Positions 45,766-57,819 of a stretch of DNA of 64,000 nucleotides are shown piece after piece; the first letter of the stretch is position 1; each line of letters starts with the position of its first letter. The notes under the pieces are model-generated. The model had not been told where the DNA came from. It worked only from the letters and a program-made list of their open reading frames with translations, and did no database searches. Origin of the DNA: Euglena gracilis. Taxonomy: Eukaryota > Euglenida > Euglenophyceae > Euglenales. The stretch lies in assembly GCA_039621445.1 (NCBI GenBank), contig CP154956.1, positions 63,876,257-63,940,256 on the forward strand. The letters are read 5' to 3'. The translations under genes were made by a program, and so were the position numbers.

Positions 45766-46027
45766 CAGCATTGGAGCATTGGAAGCATGCTGTTCTGTTT
45801 GGCGTGTCAGTTTGCACCTGGGAAGCATGCTGTTCTGTTTGGCGTTTCAGTTTGCATCTGGGATTTTGGTTTGACAGCATTAGAAGCATGCTGTTCTGTT
45901 TGGCGCGTCAGTTTGCATCTGGGAAGCATGCTGTTCAGTTTGGCGTTTCAGTTTGCATCTGGGACTTTGGTTTGACAGCATTGGAAGCATGCTGTTCTGT
46001 TTGGCGTGTCGGTTTGCATCTGGGAAA
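45764..46027 (+). repeat. 92-bp minisatellite inside each 5' unit
   Basis: About 2.9 copies of a 92-bp unit with GGAAGCATGCTGTTCTGTTT and CAGTTTGCATCTGGGA; it is built from two 40-bp halves. A stray half copy lies at 43337-43361 in the G-rich block of copy B. Confidence 0.8.
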
Positions 46028-46706
46028 TTTGGGAATTACGGTTGCGTTGGGGTTGTCAGTAGTTCACGTTTGCACTGCTGGTGGACTGGATTGGGACCAA
46101 AATGAAATGTCTGCTGCATTTTTTGCGTGTGTTGTTATGTTATGTGTTGTTATTCCTTTGCAGTTGCTGTTTGGTTGTCCAGTCCATTTTGATGGGTTGG
46201 GTTTTGTGCTTTTTTTGATAAGTTCATGAACAACCACTCTTCTCAACATCATCCTCATCTGTTCGTGTTCTTCAAGAAGCCGGAACTGCATGGTCATGCG
46301 ATTTTTTTTACAACAATTTTTTTGTTGCTCCATTTCTGTCTTTTGTTCCATTTTTGTCTTTGCTCAAGAATTGACTGAAAAACAGGCAAATTTCTCACCA
46401 AGGGGAAAAAAGAACAGTCCACACAAAAATCTGCCTATTGAACTGGAGAAAGAACTGGGGATCGCTAACAAAGAAACAGTTTTGGCATCAGGTGAAAAAA
46501 AAACCGGGAGAAAAGCGGAGGGAGAACGAACGAACATTCCGGCCAGTCAACCGGAGAAAAAAAAATGACGGCCAATCAAACAGAAAAAAGGGACCCCGCA
46601 CACGAAAGAAAAATTCACCGACACGCCAACCCAAAAAACCCCCGGGCCCTGAAGCCAAAATTCCGCCAAGGTAACCAAAGAAAGGGGGGGGGCACACACC
46701 GAAAAA

Positions 46707-47712
46707 TTATTACGCCCGTAACGACCGCCCCGTTCCGCGATTCCGTGCCGTAGGCCCCTACCCCAGGGTCGATAAAGCCCCTCGAAGGGAACGGACGGGA
46801 TCGCCGGGTGCGCCGTCGAATTCGGCGGGGCCCCATGGACGCCGATTTTGGGGAGAGGTCTTCCTTTTTGGTTCTTCATGTTGCCAGACCGGTTGTCGGT
46901 ATTCCTAATTTTGTCATCCTCAGAACGAAAAATGGCTCCGAAGGGAAGAGACGTGAAAGGAAAGTACCGGAAGGCAACCGTCAGGGATTCAGGGTTCAAC
47001 TCGGACTCTGACGGCCCATATCAACCAGGTCGCCCCGGATACAGTCCATCGTTGTCACCTTCCAGTCCAGCCACCAGAGCAGCCACGCGCCGTTCTTCTT
47101 CGGGTATCTGACCTTTTTGATCGAGTGGCCTTAATTTTTCCTTCGCAGGGAGCCAGGAAGTTTCACCGTCCTCTTTGCGATGTTCACCGGGTTTGTCCTG
47201 TAGTGTTTGTTTGCTGTTTGCTGTCCTTGGAGATGCTGATATGTTGGTCAGATTGCCTGGTGAGATGTTGTGTGATTGTTTTGTTTGGGTTGATCTGACC
47301 TTTTTGATCGAGTGGCCTTAATTTTTCCTTCGCAGGGAGCCAGGAAGTTTCACCGTCCTCTTTGCGATGTTCACCGGGTTTGTCCTGTAGTGTTTGTTTG
47401 CTGTTTGCTGTCCTTGGAGATGCTGATATGTTGGTCAGATTGCCTGGTGAGATGTTGTGTGATTGTTTTGTTTGGGTTGACAGCATTGGAGCATTGGAAG
47501 CATGCTGTTCTGTTTGGCGTGTCAGTTTGCACCTGGGAAGCATGCTGTTCTGTTTGGCGTTTCAGTTTGCATCTGGGATTTTGGTTTGACAGCATTAGAA
47601 GCATGCTGTTCTGTTTGGCGCGTCAGTTTGCATCTGGGAAGCATGCTGTTCAGTTTGGCGTTTCAGTTTGCATCTGGGACTTTGGTTTGACAGCATTGGA
47701 AGCATTGGAAGC
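46707..47712 (+). repeat. Copy C 5' unit 2 (truncated)
   Basis: 1006 bp; lacks the last 0.7 kb of the unit. It breaks in the GGAAGCATTGGAAGC repeat and goes straight into unit 3. Confidence 0.9.
46932..47103 (+). CDS. First exon in 5' unit 2 of copy C
   Basis: Identical to the unit 1 exon at 45217. Its unit is truncated, so it cannot continue into the rest of the gene directly. Confidence 0.35.
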
Positions 47713-49428
47713 TTATTACGCCCGTAACGACCGCCCCGTTCCGCGATTCCGTGCCGTAGGCCCCTACCCCAGGGTCGATAAAGCCCCTCGAAGGGAACGG
47801 ACGGGATCGCCGGGTGCGCCGTCGAATTCGGCGGGGCCCCATGGACGCCGATTTTGGGGAGAGGTCTTCCTTTTTGGTTCTTCATGTTGCCAGACCGGTT
47901 GTCGGTATTCCTAATTTTGTCATCCTCAGAACGAAAAATGGCTCCGAAGGGAAGAGACGTGAAAGGAAAGTACCGGAAGGCAACCGTCAGGGATTCAGGG
48001 TTCAACTCGGACTCTGACGGCCCATATCAACCAGGTCGCCCCGGATACAGTCCATCGTTGTCACCTTCCAGTCCAGCCACCAGAGCAGCCACGCGCCGTT
48101 CTTCTTCGGGTATCTGACCTTTTTGATCGAGTGGCCTTAATTTTTCCTTCGCAGGGAGCCAGGAAGTTTCACCGTCCTCTTTGCGATGTTCACCGGGTTT
48201 GTCCTGTAGTGTTTGTTTGCTGTTTGCTGTCCTTGGAGATGCTGATATGTTGGTCAGATTGCCTGGTGAGATGTTGTGTGATTGTTTTGTTTGGGTTGAT
48301 CTGACCTTTTTGATCGAGTGGCCTTAATTTTTCCTTCGCAGGGAGCCAGGAAGTTTCACCGTCCTCTTTGCGATGTTCACCGGGTTTGTCCTGTAGTGTT
48401 TGTTTGCTGTTTGCTGTCCTTGGAGATGCTGATATGTTGGTCAGATTGCCTGGTGAGATGTTGTGTGATTGTTTTGTTTGGGTTGACAGCATTGGAGCAT
48501 TGGAAGCATGCTGTTCTGTTTGGCGTGTCAGTTTGCACCTGGGAAGCATGCTGTTCTGTTTGGCGTTTCAGTTTGCATCTGGGATTTTGGTTTGACAGCA
48601 TTAGAAGCATGCTGTTCTGTTTGGCGCGTCAGTTTGCATCTGGGAAGCATGCTGTTCAGTTTGGCGTTTCAGTTTGCATCTGGGACTTTGGTTTGACAGC
48701 ATTGGAAGCATGCTGTTCTGTTTGGCGTGTCGGTTTGCATCTGGGAAATTTGGGAATTACGGTTGCGTTGGGGTTGTCAGTAGTTCACGTTTGCACTGCT
48801 GGTGGACTGGATTGGGACCAAAATGAAATGTCTGCTGCATTTTTTGCGTGTGTTGTTATGTTATGTGTTGTTATTCCTTTGCAGTTGCTGTTTGGTTGTC
48901 CAGTCCATTTTGATGGGTTGGGTTTTGTGCTTTTTTTGATAAGTTCATGAACAACCACTCTTCTCAACATCATCCTCATCTGTTCGTGTTCTTCAAGAAG
49001 CCGGAACTGCATGGTCATGCGATTTTTTTTACAACAATTTTTTTGTTGCTCCATTTCTGTCTTTTGTTCCATTTTTGTCTTTGCTCAAGAATTGACTGAA
49101 AAACAGGCAAATTTCTCACCAAGGGGAAAAAAGAACAGTCCACACAAAAATCTGCCTATTGAACTGGAGAAAGAACTGGGGATCGCTAACAAAGAAACAG
49201 TTTTGGCATCAGGTGAAAAAAAAACCGGGAGAAAAGCGGAGGGAGAACGAACGAACATTCCGGCCAGTCAACCGGAGAAAAAAAAAATGACGGCCAATCA
49301 AACAGAAAAAAGGGACCCCGCACACGAAAGAAAAATTCACCGACACGCCAACCCAAAAAACCCCCGGGCCCTGAAGCCAAAATTCCGCCAAGGTAACCAA
49401 AGAAAGGGGGGGGGCACACACCGAAAAA
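47713..49428 (+). repeat. Copy C 5' unit 3
   Basis: Full-length unit, differing from unit 1 only in run lengths. Confidence 0.9.
47938..48109 (+). CDS. First exon in 5' unit 3 of copy C
   Basis: Identical repeat of the exon at 45217. Confidence 0.35.
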
Positions 49429-51144
49429 TTATTACGCCCGTAACGACCGCCCCGTTCCGCGATTCCGTGCCGTAGGCCCCTACCCCAGGGTCGATAAAGC
49501 CCCTCGAAGGGAACGGACGGGATCGCCGGGTGCGCCGTCGAATTCGGCGGGGGCCCCATGGACGCCGATTTTGGGGAGAGGTCTTCCTTTTTGGTTCTTC
49601 ATGTTGCCAGACCGGTTGTCGGTATTCCTAATTTTGTCATCCTCAGAACGAAAAATGGCTCCGAAGGGAAGAGACGTGAAAGGAAAGTACCGGAAGGCAA
49701 CCGTCAGGGATTCAGGGTTCAACTCGGACTCTGACGGCCCATATCAACCAGGTCGCCCCGGATACAGTCCATCGTTGTCACCTTCCAGTCCAGCCACCAG
49801 AGCAGCCACGCGCCGTTCTTCTTCGGGTATCTGACCTTTTTGATCGAGTGGCCTTAATTTTTCCTTCGCAGGGAGCCAGGAAGTTTCACCGTCCTCTTTG
49901 CGATGTTCACCGGGTTTGTCCTGTAGTGTTTGTTTGCTGTTTGCTGTCCTTGGAGATGCTGATATGTTGGTCAGATTGCCTGGTGAGATGTTGTGTGATT
50001 GTTTTGTTTGGGTTGATCTGACCTTTTTGATCGAGTGGCCTTAATTTTTCCTTCGCAGGGAGCCAGGAAGTTTCACCGTCCTCTTTGCGATGTTCACCGG
50101 GTTTGTCCTGTAGTGTTTGTTTGCTGTTTGCTGTCCTTGGAGATGCTGATATGTTGGTCAGATTGCCTGGTGAGATGTTGTGTGATTGTTTTGTTTGGGT
50201 TGACAGCATTGGAGCATTGGAAGCATGCTGTTCTGTTTGGCGTGTCAGTTTGCACCTGGGAAGCATGCTGTTCTGTTTGGCGTTTCAGTTTGCATCTGGG
50301 ATTTTGGTTTGACAGCATTAGAAGCATGCTGTTCTGTTTGGCGCGTCAGTTTGCATCTGGGAAGCATGCTGTTCAGTTTGGCGTTTCAGTTTGCATCTGG
50401 GACTTTGGTTTGACAGCATTGGAAGCATGCTGTTCTGTTTGGCGTGTCGGTTTGCATCTGGGAAATTTGGGAATTACGGTTGCGTTGGGGTTGTCAGTAG
50501 TTCACGTTTGCACTGCTGGTGGACTGGATTGGGACCAAAATGAAATGTCTGCTGCATTTTTTGCGTGTGTTGTTATGTTATGTGTTGTTATTCCTTTGCA
50601 GTTGCTGTTTGGTTGTCCAGTCCATTTTGATGGGTTGGGTTTTGTGCTTTTTTTGATAAGTTCATGAACAACCACTCTTCTCAACATCATCCTCATCTGT
50701 TCGTGTTCTTCAAGAAGCCGGAACTGCATGGTCATGCGATTTTTTTTACAACAATTTTTTTGTTGCTCCATTTCTGTCTTTTGTTCCATTTTTGTCTTTG
50801 CTCAAGAATTGACTGAAAAACAGGCAAATTTCTCACCAAGGGGAAAAAAGAACAGTCCACACAAAAATCTGCCTATTGAACTGGAGAAAGAACTGGGGAT
50901 CGCTAACAAAGAAACAGTTTTGGCATCAGGTGAAAAAAAAACCGGGAGAAAAGCGGAGGGAGAACGAACGAACATTCCGGCCAGTCAACCGGAGAAAAAA
51001 AAATGACGGCCAATCAAACAGAAAAAAGGGACCCCGCACACGAAAGAAAAATTCACCGACACGCCAACCCAAAAAACCCCCGGGCCCTGAAGCCAAAATT
51101 CCGCCAAGGTAACCAAAGAAAGGGGGGGGGCACACACCGAAAAA
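49429..51144 (+). repeat. Copy C 5' unit 4
   Basis: Full-length unit. Confidence 0.9.
49655..49826 (+). CDS. First exon in 5' unit 4 of copy C
   Basis: Identical repeat of the exon at 45217. Confidence 0.35.
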
Positions 51145-52859
51145 TTATTACGCCCGTAACGACCGCCCCGTTCCGCGATTCCGTGCCGTAGGCCCCTACC
51201 CCAGGGTCGATAAAGCCCCTCGAAGGGAACGGACGGGATCGCCGGGTGCGCCGTCGAATTCGGCGGGGCCCCATGGACGCCGATTTTGGGGAGAGGTCTT
51301 CCTTTTTGGTTCTTCATGTTGCCAGACCGGTTGTCGGTATTCCTAATTTTGTCATCCTCAGAACGAAAAATGGCTCCGAAGGGAAGAGACGTGAAAGGAA
51401 AGTACCGGAAGGCAACCGTCAGGGATTCAGGGTTCAACTCGGACTCTGACGGCCCATATCAACCAGGTCGCCCCGGATACAGTCCATCGTTGTCACCTTC
51501 CAGTCCAGCCACCAGAGCAGCCACGCGCCGTTCTTCTTCGGGTATCTGACCTTTTTGATCGAGTGGCCTTAATTTTTCCTTCGCAGGGAGCCAGGAAGTT
51601 TCACCGTCCTCTTTGCGATGTTCACCGGGTTTGTCCTGTAGTGTTTGTTTGCTGTTTGCTGTCCTTGGAGATGCTGATATGTTGGTCAGATTGCCTGGTG
51701 AGATGTTGTGTGATTGTTTTGTTTGGGTTGATCTGACCTTTTTGATCGAGTGGCCTTAATTTTTCCTTCGCAGGGAGCCAGGAAGTTTCACCGTCCTCTT
51801 TGCGATGTTCACCGGGTTTGTCCTGTAGTGTTTGTTTGCTGTTTGCTGTCCTTGGAGATGCTGATATGTTGGTCAGATTGCCTGGTGAGATGTTGTGTGA
51901 TTGTTTTGTTTGGGTTGACAGCATTGGAGCATTGGAAGCATGCTGTTCTGTTTGGCGTGTCAGTTTGCACCTGGGAAGCATGCTGTTCTGTTTGGCGTTT
52001 CAGTTTGCATCTGGGATTTTGGTTTGACAGCATTAGAAGCATGCTGTTCTGTTTGGCGCGTCAGTTTGCATCTGGGAAGCATGCTGTTCAGTTTGGCGTT
52101 TCAGTTTGCATCTGGGACTTTGGTTTGACAGCATTGGAAGCATGCTGTTCTGTTTGGCGTGTCGGTTTGCATCTGGGAAATTTGGGAATTACGGTTGCGT
52201 TGGGGTTGTCAGTAGTTCACGTTTGCACTGCTGGTGGACTGGATTGGGACCAAAATGAAATGTCTGCTGCATTTTTTGCGTGTGTTGGTATGTTATGTGT
52301 TGTTATTCCTTTGCAGTTGCTGTTTGGTTGTCCAGTCCATTTTGATGGGTTGGGTTTTGTGCTTTTTTTGATAAGTTCATGAACAACCACTCTTCTCAAC
52401 ATCATCCTCATCTGTTCGTGTTCTTCAAGAAGCCGGAACTGCATGGTCATGCGATTTTTTTTACAACAATTTTTTTGTTGCTCCATTTCTGTCTTTTGTT
52501 CCATTTTTGTCTTTGCTCAAGAATTGACTGAAAAACAGGCAAATTTCTCACCAAGGGGAAAAAAGAACAGTCCACACAAAAATCTGCCTATTGAACTGGA
52601 GAAAGAACTGGGGATCGCTAACAAAGAAACAGTTTTGGCATCAGGTGAAAAAAAAACCGGGAGAAAAGCGGAGGGAGAACGAACGAACATTCCGGCCAGT
52701 CAACCGGAGAAAAAAAAATGACGGCCAATCAAACAGAAAAAAGGGACCCCGCACACGAAAGAAAAATTCACCGACACGCCAACCCAAAAAACCCCCGGGC
52801 CCTGAAGCCAAAATTCCGCCAAGGTAACCAAAGAAAGGGGGGGGGCACACACCGAAAAA
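51145..52859 (+). repeat. Copy C 5' unit 5 (continues into the element)
   Basis: Full-length unit with a single T-to-G change near 52287. It runs on without a break into the rest of copy C. Confidence 0.9.
51370..51541 (+). CDS. First exon in 5' unit 5 of copy C
   Basis: Same exon; this unit continues into the rest of copy C, so it is the most likely true first exon of this RepHel gene. Confidence 0.45.
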
Positions 52860-53107
52860 AATTCCGGCACGCCAACACCGGGGAAAAAACAGGGAGGGGC
52901 CTGAACGACGGACAGGGCAGCCGCCCCCCACCCCAAAATTGCGGGACGCAAACGCCAAAAATTAAAACCAGCCGGGCCCCAGGGCGAAATTTCCGGCCAG
53001 CGAACCAGAGAAAAGGGGGGGATATGAGACAAACTTCCGGGACACCAACGAGGGAATTAAAAAAAATTGGTTTTAGGGAGGCCTGCGGTCAAATTTCCGG
53101 GCTGTGA
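52718..53107 (+). CDS. Basic, repetitive open region, copy C
   Basis: Open frame rich in Lys, Arg, Asn and Gly (NPRALKPKFRQGNQRKGG, KKFRHANTGEKTG, RNFRPANQRKGGDMR). Counterpart of 19885-20426 in copy B. A repeat of about 60 nt with TTCCGG-CA-AACC-GAGAAAA underlies it. Function unknown. Confidence 0.3.
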   Translation: MTANQTEKRDPAHERKIHRHANPKNPRALKPKFRQGNQRKGGGTHRKKFRHANTGEKTGRGLNDGQGSRPPPQNCGTQTPKIKTSRAPGRNFRPANQRKGGDMRQTSGTPTRELKKIGFREACGQISGL

Positions 53108-53694
53108 ACCAGAAAAAAGGAGGGCAAACCCCCTCAGCGAAAACTTCGCCCACAAGGGAAGGGGAAAAAAAAACAAAAAAATCACGAAAAGGGGGGAAAG
53201 CCCCCTTGCCTCGATTCCAACAACAAACCCGAATTTCAGAACGAATTTTGCAAAAGCAAAGGCAACAACCATCAAAAAAAAACCACCATCAGGGCAACCA
53301 ACCCACAAGGACAGAGTAAACCAACCACAAAAATGAGCCACGCAATGAAATACGAAAACCTGAACCAATACTCCCACCCGTGCAGCTGTGCAGCTGAGCA
53401 AGTGGGCAGCGAGGGAACACAACACACAACTTTATGTCGGAAGGATGCCGTTTGAGCCATGCGCTTGGGGATCAGCTCGATTGCGTTCAGGCCCTGTGAG
53501 AGAGAGAAAGGCAAAGCAAACAAACCTTCAAACAATCAGGGAAAAAAATCAAACGGGAGAAAAAACAACTCCCCAACCCAAAGAAGAGCAATTTCAGAGC
53601 AATTATACATGACCTTGGAGAAAATAGAAAGAGAGACAATGCAAATGAATGCTTCAAACATTTTGCGAAGAACCATTTTTCAATTGCTGTTCAG

Positions 53695-54715
53695 GAATTC
53701 CAGCATCCCGGCCGACCGATATGGGAACGCCCCCACCCGTTCGACGAAAGCTGTTTACGAATGGTATCTGCGAAAATTTTATGAACACTTTCGCTTTTCA
53801 ATTTTCAGATCCCTCGGGCGCGTCATCTTCAACAAACATCATTTTGGGAGCAACATCGACAACGATGCTGCCACCAATGGCCCCGATGCCACCCCCGATG
53901 GCCCCGCTGCTGCCACCAATGGCCCCTATGCTGGCACCTCCCAGTATGAAATAATTCGCTAACATTCATTCTCAACTCTGTTTTGGCAGGTCCCAACACA
54001 ATAACATTTCCAACAGAGAGTACCCCAATGTCCCAGAGGCACAACATTTTTCACACCATTTTGTTGGCGCTTTGAGGAAGAGAAATTATGCGAAATTTGC
54101 AACTGCTTTGATTGATGATGGATGGATGGCAGGGGAAATGGTTTCTTAAAAAAAAAAACCACACAATCAATCCATGATGGGGTAGACTCCTTGATGTTGT
54201 TTTTCGCCCGAAATCCCAGCCAAGAGGGGGGGGGTGTTACTTAGGGGGTGTAATTGGGGGTCCCCGAAATTTTGTCAGAAATTTTGCCCACGTTTTTCGA
54301 GAGAAAAGATCTGGGTCGTCAGCCTGAAAATGGGGGGGGACGGTTTGCAATTGGCAATGAGAGATGTTGTGTTGGAGACTCTTTGGCGCTGTGTTCACAA
54401 TTACTATTCATGGCTGCCCCCCATGGTTATCAAGCATTGATGTTCCCCACGACGCCTGGTGTGTTGTTGGTGTTTGTTTTTCAGAAACAACAACATGTTT
54501 TGCAGAAATGAACACTTACGGTGTCACTTAACCCACAATTTTTTTTGCCACAGATGTGGGGCTTCCGGCGCCGTCTCCAGTTCCACAACTTGGACAAAAC
54601 ATATTGCTATCCCCAATGGAAGCTTCAGGGACTGCAAATGTGCTTTTCACGGAAGAAGAAAGGCAAAGCATGTCGTCCCAACCAAGAAGAACAAGAAGAA
54701 GACATGAGAAATGGG
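53695..54715 (+). CDS. RepHel copy C: Ser/Pro- and Met-Ala-Pro-rich N-terminal exons
   Basis: GIPASRPTDMGTPPPVRRKL runs on without the intron seen in B into DPSGASSSTNIILGATST and a longer PPMAPMPPPMAPLLPPMAPM stretch. Later exons: PNTITFPTESTPMSQRHN (near 53990) and DVGLPAPSPVPQLGQN...FTEEERQSMSSQPRRTRRRH (54556-54715). Confidence 0.5.
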
Positions 54716-54986
54716 CTGTTTTTCAAAAAAAAATTCCCAGTAGACACTTTCAGGAATCCCTGAGCAATGCTTTCCAATTTTTCGGTTGCTGAAAATGCCA
54801 GCGATGAGTATTTTCTGAAAATTACATTTTTTTTAAATTTCAGCACATGACGCCCCCCGCCGTCCAACCGGGTTCCCACAACCCCCGACGAGGGGGTTGT
54901 GAGGGGGCTCAGACAACCGATGGGGTGATGGCAGGGGGGAATAGTTATGAGGCAAACAAACAAATGCTGTGTATCCATAAAAAAAT

Positions 54987-55317
54987 TGGAATATCAGCCT
55001 AAGACTGATCCTGCTGTGGTTGAACAAGCAAGAGTTGGACGTTCCAGGGGCAGCAGTTCAGCTTCATACCGAACGTTGCCTGGAGACAGTTTGGAACATG
55101 TCGCTGTTTCAAACGTGGGGACTATTGGTGATGTCCATTGTGGACATTGTGGGGCAAAGCAATGGCGTGGAGAACCCGATGGTTTGTGTTGCCGCGATGG
55201 AAAAGTTCTGCTACCACTGATGGAGCCACCCCCAGCTCCACTACGTGCACTCTGGGCTGAAGACACGCCAAGAGGGCGAGCATTTCGCAAGAAAGCAAGA
55301 CCCTACAACAGTGCACT
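54987..55317 (+). CDS. RepHel copy C: zinc-knuckle exon
   Basis: DPAVVEQARVGRSRG, IGDVHCGHCGAKQW, DGLCCRDGKVLLPLMEPPP and FRKKARPYNSAL, as in copy B; the exon ends before the CAG...CTG intron 55318-55476. Confidence 0.8.
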
Positions 55318-55476
55318 CGCCAGGGTACACCGAAATTTTGTTTCATCCAAGCACTACGCATTGAATGAATTTTTGAACTGAAAACAATCAAGATTTAAAT
55401 GTTTTTTCCCCAGACAAAATTTTTTAATTGTGCGCTTTCTCCCCCCTCCAAAAACTGTTGCGTGTAACCTGCTGCC

Positions 55477-57170
55477 AAACTTGGCATCTTTGGCAGCAAA
55501 CATTGAGAAGCCATTTCCTGATGGGGTCCAGGCCTTTCGTATAAATGGCCTGGTTCACTTCAGAATGGGCAGCATCTTCCCCCCCCCAGGCGTGCCTCCT
55601 GCCTGTGCCCAACTGTACATCTTGGACAACCACGTTCAAACCAGGGTGTTTTTCCGTTTTATTTTTTCTGTTTTATGGCTCTTTTACTTATTACATCACA
55701 TTTTTTTTCATTCCACGAAACTTACTGCTGCTTTGCATTTTTGGGAATCAACCCATTGAAAAAAAATGTCAGGATTCACATCACTGGAGGCTGACAGAAC
55801 AGCCTGGAGCAGGCAAAAAATTGCAAAAAAAATCTCAATCAAACATGCTGTCCAGTTTCAAACCAAATGCGACAACGGAATTCAAAAATCCAGAACATGT
55901 TTTGTCAAACCTCTCCGTCCCTGTTTAACAGCTGGAAAAAAAAGCCATCCTGACGCGGAATGCAGCCCGACGTCTTCTGCCTTTTGGTGAAGACCTGGAT
56001 GCGGATCTTTTGGACGCTTTGGCGAGAATGCTGTCAAGGGTCAACCCGTTTGTGCATTCAGGCTGTTTAATCTTATTGAAAGTTTAACATTGTTCAAGTT
56101 GTACCATTTTGTAGGTTTGTCTGCAGACAACCCCTCTCCCCTGAAAACTGCCACCTGACAATCCAACTAACCTGGGTTAGGAGGAGGTGCTTTTTCTTAG
56201 GAAAACTTTTTCGGTGGTTCGCGCTGAAAAAAGCCAAAAAAACCACAACCTCGCATTTATCGGGCACACACAAGATTCTGGGGGGTACTCCTGCTGGGGG
56301 AGGAGGTCCAATTCTGACCGCACCAGTTTCAAAACTCTGAAAATGGACTTTTGAAAAGCGCTGTTTGCTGAAGAAGTTTTTTTAAAACAGCCTGTGGCCA
56401 TCTGGTGCAACATGCTGCAGAGCATAACGCACCGAATTTGGTTCTTCGGATCACTGGTCGATCCACACAAGATCGCCGTCGATACAACCGACCCATGCAG
56501 GGAATTTCTGAAGGGGGTCCAGTGGTCCAGTCGGTCAGTGGAAAGCAAAAGTGATCTCTGCACCTTACCCCATTTGGGTACCAGTCCTGTCAGCTGCCAG
56601 GCTGAACTCGGCTGGTGTGTACAAATTGGATTCTTCGAAAAAAAATTTGTGCTTTGTGCTGAAATGAGTTTTGTTAGCCTGCGAAAAATTTATTCCCCCC
56701 TTGGGGGGGGGGCATGCGCCTGCAATGCGGTTGGGTGGTGTTAGGAAAAAACTGTTGGTTTGCTGGCTGCCCCAACAGGGCAATGACTTCGGCTGAAATA
56801 ATTCCCTGGGCACACTGCACAAGAAATTGGTGCATTTATTCCAGATGTGGAGGCGGAGACCACACCATTGTTTCTTTCCCATTTCATCCTTTTCAAATTC
56901 AGCTTTACCTTGACTATTAAAACAAAAGTTTTCAATACTGGAAAAAAAACAATGCGTCATTTTAAGTGGGCGATGTTTCGTTACAACTCGAAATTCGGAA
57001 ATCAATTTCCTTAAAATAATTGCTCAAAATCCACTCAAAACAATGGCATGGTGGAGACCAGTCGTGTCCCCCGTGCAATTGTGGTGTACGTTCGTGGTCG
57101 TGAACGTCAACTGAAATACATCAACGAGTTCAATGCAGCGTATTATCAGGGCGTTCCATTTTTGCCTGTG
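55477..57170 (+). CDS. RepHel copy C: Helitron-like N domain
   Basis: Exons 55477-55638, 55958-56055, 56400 to about 56494 and about 57013-57170. Here the frame is intact through SIFPPPGVPPACAQLYILDN, the place where copy B is shifted. Then NAARRLLPFGEDLDADLLDA, NPFVHLVQHAAEHNAPNLVL and VPRAIVVYVRGRERQLKYIN. Confidence 0.75.
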
Positions 57171-57819
57171 ACCCCCCCCCCTAGTGTGATCCTTCGCCTT
57201 CGGCCAAATTAGGTTGATAATTGGTAACGCTTCTTTTTACGAACCCAGGCAGGCCGGAATTGGATTCCGGTTGCTGTTTATGCAGGCAAATTCCCCCCTG
57301 GCGATGCCGTTTTCGGGTCCCCCCTGCATGTCCCCCGCGTGTCGGGAGTGCAATTACTGATTGAAATTGTTCCTTTCGGGGGGCTGACGTTCTCTGTTCT
57401 TTGGGTTGGTTTTTTTGGTATGGTAAACCAAGCCTCCTCCTTTAAATCTAAATGACGCCATGCCCAAGATCCGCTGCATTTCGTTCTGCTTTTCCCCCGT
57501 GGTGAATTGGGATGGACACAAGGAATTCATGAACGGAGTGCAGCAGTTCCGAACATGCAACCTCCACATTAACAGGCATTCCCGCAAATCCTGAAATGAT
57601 GATCATTCAGTCTAACTAACTAACCAATCCCAGGCCAAAAGGAATTTGTGGAGGGTTTTTGGTGAAGATGGTTTTGGTAATTTATGCTTGGGAATAGCAA
57701 CAGAGGAAAGGGGCAACACACTTTATATGCGCAGCAACTTTCAGCCACTTCTGGATGCTGTCCACAGACACCTGTGAAAAAGGAAAATTGCAAATTCCTG
57801 TGGGATGGCTTTTTTGCTC

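Larger units (their letters stand above)
44992..46706 (+). repeat. Copy C 5' unit 1
   Basis: First of five near-identical units that begin TTATTACGCCCGTAACG. 1715 bp: 5' terminus, first exon, 45-nt intron, a 187-bp tandem duplication and a 92-bp repeat, and the start of the basic region. Confidence 0.9.
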
